A stretch of DNA of 64,000 nucleotides from Marinobacter pelagius (GTDB lineage Bacteria > Pseudomonadota > Gammaproteobacteria > Pseudomonadales > Oleiphilaceae), in contig NZ_FOUR01000004.1 in the NCBI RefSeq assembly GCF_900114925.1, forward strand, positions 124,001-188,000, in the 5' to 3' direction. Both the position numbers and the translations under genes were made by a program. Below are positions 61,202 through 64,000 of the stretch, piece after piece. Positions within the stretch are counted from its first letter, which is position 1. Each line of letters begins with the position of its first letter. The notes beneath the pieces are model-generated. The model was not told where the DNA came from and did not search any database. It worked only from the letters and a program-made list of their open reading frames with translations.

Positions 61202-63262
61202 TTACCCGGTTCGCAGGGCCGCCTCCTTGAGTTCGGCAATCTCGTCCCGAAGGCGCGCAGCGGTCTCGAAATCCAGATCCGAGGCCGCCTTGTACATTTC
61301 GTCCTCCAGGCGCGCCACCTCCTTGAGCACTTCCTCCGGTGACCGGTTGCCGGCCTTCGCCCGATATTTTTCGGCTTCCTCGGCCGCCTTCTGACCCGGA
61401 CGCTCAACCTTGCGACGGCCACGGCCGCCACCACCGGCCGCACCCTCCATGATGTCGGCGATCTTCTTGTTCAGGCCAGTCGGCGTGATGCCATGCTCTT
61501 CGTTGAAAGCCGTCTGTTTCTCCCGGCGCCGCTGGGTCTCATCAATGGCCCGCTGCATGGAACCGGTGATCTTGTCACCGTAGAGGATCGCCTTGCCGTG
61601 CACGTTACGGGCAGCCCGGCCGATGGTCTGGATCAGGGAACGTTCACTGCGCAGGAAGCCTTCCTTGTCGGCATCCAGGATCGCCACCAGGGAGACTTCC
61701 GGCATGTCCAGACCTTCCCGCAGCAGGTTGATCCCCACCAGCACATCAAACTCGCCCCGGCGCAGGTCCCGGATGATCTCAACCCGCTCCACGGTGTCGA
61801 TATCCGAGTGCAGGTACCGGACCTTGATGTCGTGTTCCATCAGGAAGTCGGTCAGGTCTTCCGCCATGCGCTTGGTCAGCGTGGTCACCAGAACCCGCTC
61901 CTGCACCTTCACCCGGGCGTGGATCTCGGACAGCAGGTCATCCACCTGGGTGGAGGCCGGCCGAACCTCGATTTCCGGATCCAGCAGACCGGTGGGACGG
62001 ACCACCTGCTCAACCACCTGGCCGGCATGTTCGGCCTCATAATTCCCCGGCGTCGCCGAGACAAAAATCATCTGCGGCGCAATACGTTCCCATTCCTCGA
62101 AGCGCATCGGCCGGTTATCCAGCGCCGAGGGCAGCCGGAACCCATACTCCACCAGGGTTTCCTTGCGCGACCGGTCACCCTTGTACATGGCACCGATCTG
62201 GGGAATGGTCACGTGGGACTCGTCCACCACCAGCAAGGCATTGGGTGGCAGGTAGTCAAACAGGGTTGGTGGAGCCTCCCCCGGCCTGCGTCCGGACAGG
62301 TACCGGGAGTAGTTCTCGATGCCGTTGCAGTAACCGAGCTCCAGCATCATCTCGATGTCGTACCGGGTGCGCTCCTCGAGGCGCTGGGCTTCCACCAGCC
62401 GGTTGTTGTCCCGCAGCTGCTGCAGACGCTCATCCAGCTCCACCTTGATGTGCTCCACCGCATCCAGCACCGTCTGGCGCGGAGTGACATAGTGGGATTT
62501 CGGGTAGATGGTCACCCGGGGCACCCGACGCAAGACCTCGCCGGTGAGCGGATCGAAATAGCTGAGATTCTCCACCTCATCATCGAACAGCTCGATCCGG
62601 ATGGCCTCCTTCTCTGATTCTGCCGGGAACACATCGATGACATCGCCCCGGACCCGGTAATTGGCCCGGTGGAATTCCACGTCATTGCGGGTGTACTGCA
62701 GCTCGGCCAGCCGACGCAGGATGAAGCGCTGGTCAATCTGATCGCCCCGGTCCAGGTGCAGCATCATCTTCAGGTAGGACTGGGGGTCACCCAGACCGTA
62801 GATGGAGGACACCGTGGCCACGATGATGGCATCCGGCCGTTCCAGCAGCGCCTTGGTGGCGGACAGCCGCATCTGCTCGATGTGCTCGTTGATGGAGGCG
62901 TCTTTCTCGATAAAGGTATCCGAGGACGGCACATAGGCTTCCGGCTGGTAGTAGTCGTAGTAGGAGACGAAGTACTCCACCGCGTTGTCCGGGAAGAACT
63001 CGCGGAACTCGCCATACAGCTGGGCCGCGAGAGTCTTGTTGTGGGCCATGATGATGGTGGGCCGCTGCACCTGCTCGATCACATTGGCGACGGTGAAGGT
63101 TTTCCCCGAACCAGTCACCCCGAGCAGCGTCTGGTGCGCCAGGCCGGACTGGATACCATCCACCAGCCCCTCGATCGCCTTGGGCTGATCACCGGCCGGC
63201 TGGTAGGGGGAATCGACTCGGAACACCCCGCTCTGTGCGGTACTGGTTTCTTTCTTTGCCAT
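61202..63262 (-). CDS. uvrB: Excinuclease ABC subunit UvrB
   Basis: This 686-residue helicase-like subunit locates and verifies DNA damage in nucleotide excision repair. Walker A GVTGSGKT is at 48-55; the damage-probing beta-hairpin is in [21 protein letters not shown]; helicase motifs DESH and IGRAARN are present; the C-terminal UvrC-binding domain ([24 protein letters not shown]) is complete. It converges on the GNAT-peptidase gene. Confidence 0.98.
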   Translation of the reverse strand: MAKKETSTAQSGVFRVDSPYQPAGDQPKAIEGLVDGIQSGLAHQTLLGVTGSGKTFTVANVIEQVQRPTIIMAHNKTLAAQLYGEFREFFPDNAVEYFVSYYDYYQPEAYVPSSDTFIEKDASINEHIEQMRLSATKALLERPDAIIVATVSSIYGLGDPQSYLKMMLHLDRGDQIDQRFILRRLAELQYTRNDVEFHRANYRVRGDVIDVFPAESEKEAIRIELFDDEVENLSYFDPLTGEVLRRVPRVTIYPKSHYVTPRQTVLDAVEHIKVELDERLQQLRDNNRLVEAQRLEERTRYDIEMMLELGYCNGIENYSRYLSGRRPGEAPPTLFDYLPPNALLVVDESHVTIPQIGAMYKGDRSRKETLVEYGFRLPSALDNRPMRFEEWERIAPQMIFVSATPGNYEAEHAGQVVEQVVRPTGLLDPEIEVRPASTQVDDLLSEIHARVKVQERVLVTTLTKRMAEDLTDFLMEHDIKVRYLHSDIDTVERVEIIRDLRRGEFDVLVGINLLREGLDMPEVSLVAILDADKEGFLRSERSLIQTIGRAARNVHGKAILYGDKITGSMQRAIDETQRRREKQTAFNEEHGITPTGLNKKIADIMEGAAGGGGRGRRKVERPGQKAAEEAEKYRAKAGNRSPEEVLKEVARLEDEMYKAASDLDFETAARLRDEIAELKEAALRTG

Positions 63263-63446
63263 AACTGGCGGATAACCTCCGGATTTGCGCGGCGCCCGCC
63301 GTGGCGGACTTATACCATCGAGAAATTTAGCGTTACGCTGGCTTCATGATACCATCAGTGCGATCGACGGCTGGGCGAAAATCAGCCAGCAATGGCTCCC
63401 CCGGCCGATCGCAGCCCAATAGGACGCAGCTTTAAGGAGCTCAAGT

Positions 63447-64000
63447 TTGGACCTTCAACTTTCCAGCCGAGTACAGGCTATCAAGCCCTCTCCCACCCTC
63501 GCAGTCACCAACAAGGCCGCGGAACTCCGCGCAGCCGGCCAGGACATCATTGGCCTGGGTGCAGGCGAGCCGGACTTCGACACCCCCGAGCACATCAAAC
63601 AGGCAGCCATTGAAGCCATCAACAACGGCCAGACCAAATACACTGCCGTGGATGGTACGCCGGCCCTGAAGAAAGCGATTATTGCGAAGTTCAAACGGGA
63701 CAACGGCCTGGAATACGAAGCCAACCAGATACTGGTAAGCAGTGGTGGCAAACAGAGCTTTTTCAACCTGGCACTTGCCACACTGAACGAGGGTGACGAG
63801 GCCATCATCCCGGCCCCGTACTGGGTTTCCTACCCGGACATGGTACTGGTCGCCGAAGGCAAGCCGGTCATTATCGAGACCAGCGCCGACACCCGCTTCA
63901 AGATCACCCCGGAGCAGCTGGAAAACGCCATCACCGAGCGTACCCGCCTGTTCGTGATCAACAGCCCGTCCAACCCGAGTGGCATGGCCTACTCCATGGA
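63447..64000 (+). CDS. PLP-dependent aspartate/aromatic aminotransferase, 5' part
   Basis: The gene runs off the right edge; 184 codons are visible. The start is TTG at 63447 with AAGGAG seven bases upstream. The protein reads LSSRVQAIKPSPTLAVTNKA, then GLGAGEPDFDTPEHIKQAA, TKYTAVDGTPALKKAI, PAPYWVSYPDM and VINSPSNPSG. These are the class I subgroup-gamma aspartate aminotransferase signatures. The PLP lysine lies beyond the window. Confidence 0.9.
   Translation, partial: MDLQLSSRVQAIKPSPTLAVTNKAAELRAAGQDIIGLGAGEPDFDTPEHIKQAAIEAINNGQTKYTAVDGTPALKKAIIAKFKRDNGLEYEANQILVSSGGKQSFFNLALATLNEGDEAIIPAPYWVSYPDMVLVAEGKPVIIETSADTRFKITPEQLENAITERTRLFVINSPSNPSGMAYSM

Noticed and set aside
63263..63446. 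LexA (SOS) box before uvrB
   Set aside because: No CTG-N10-CAG palindrome of the expected form is seen in the gap between uvrB and the aminotransferase.

Overview
This window is chromosomal DNA of a GC-rich gammaproteobacterium. Gene content points to Marinobacter or a close relative: a split B12-dependent ribonucleotide reductase of the Pseudomonas NrdJa/NrdJb type, oleate hydratase, many acyl-thioester and fatty-aldehyde genes, RlmKL-Rmf-PyrD synteny, and intergenic palindromes that I remember as common in that genus. The assignment rests on recognised protein families, not on a database search. About 60 protein genes and one tRNA (Asn) are supported. Both window ends cut genes.

Layout. 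1-5.0 kb: thioesterase (partial), acyl-CoA synthetase and a three-gene ABC importer. 5.0-8.4 kb: long leader and split class II ribonucleotide reductase. 8.4-11.1 kb: an AT-rich insert with a DUF6680-like protein, an AbiC-like abortive infection protein and a cytosolic 5'-nucleotidase. 11.1-21.9 kb: small accessory and stress genes (CPBP protease, ChaB, thioredoxin-like, DksA-like, GFA, DUF2235, YnfA), an MFS-racemase pair, a GDSL lipase, a methyltransferase-AraC pair facing LysE, pirin and a CBS protein. 21.9-28.8 kb: oleate hydratase, threonine aldolase-like enzyme, hydrolase, CDGSH-glutamate synthase fusion, alkyltransferase, bacteriohemerythrin. 28.8-39.1 kb: a large protein with a cyanobacterial acyl-ACP-reductase-like C-terminal half, class I aldolase, MBL hydrolase, DusC, KatG, HtpG. 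39.1-50 kb: two PaaI thioesterases, DUF599, M48 protease, SCP2-like protein plus iron alcohol dehydrogenase, periplasmic binding protein, YbbP/YbbA/TesA, YheT, tRNA-Asn. 50-64 kb: M18 aminopeptidase, OM barrel, RlmKL, Rmf, PyrD, CDF transporter, a divergent RimK-like / GNAT-C39 pair, UvrB, and a PLP aminotransferase (partial).

How genes work together. Lipid handling recurs: acyl-CoA synthetase, four thioesterase-type genes, oleate hydratase, an AAR-like possible acyl-thioester reductase, and an SCP2-like protein translationally coupled to an alcohol dehydrogenase. Several regulatory sites can be read directly: a near-consensus sigma-32 promoter for htpG, an OxyR-type operator for katG, an FNR/Dnr-like palindrome before bacteriohemerythrin, an NrdR-like box before nrdJ, and a consensus-spaced promoter for tRNA-Asn.

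The best candidates for undescribed biology are the AAR-like two-domain protein (28.8-30.8 kb), the RimK-like/GNAT-C39 pair (58.4-61.2 kb; this gene association has been predicted in the literature to make peptide-like metabolites, but I know of no characterised product), the AbiC-containing insert (8.4-11.1 kb), and the structured nrdJ leader.
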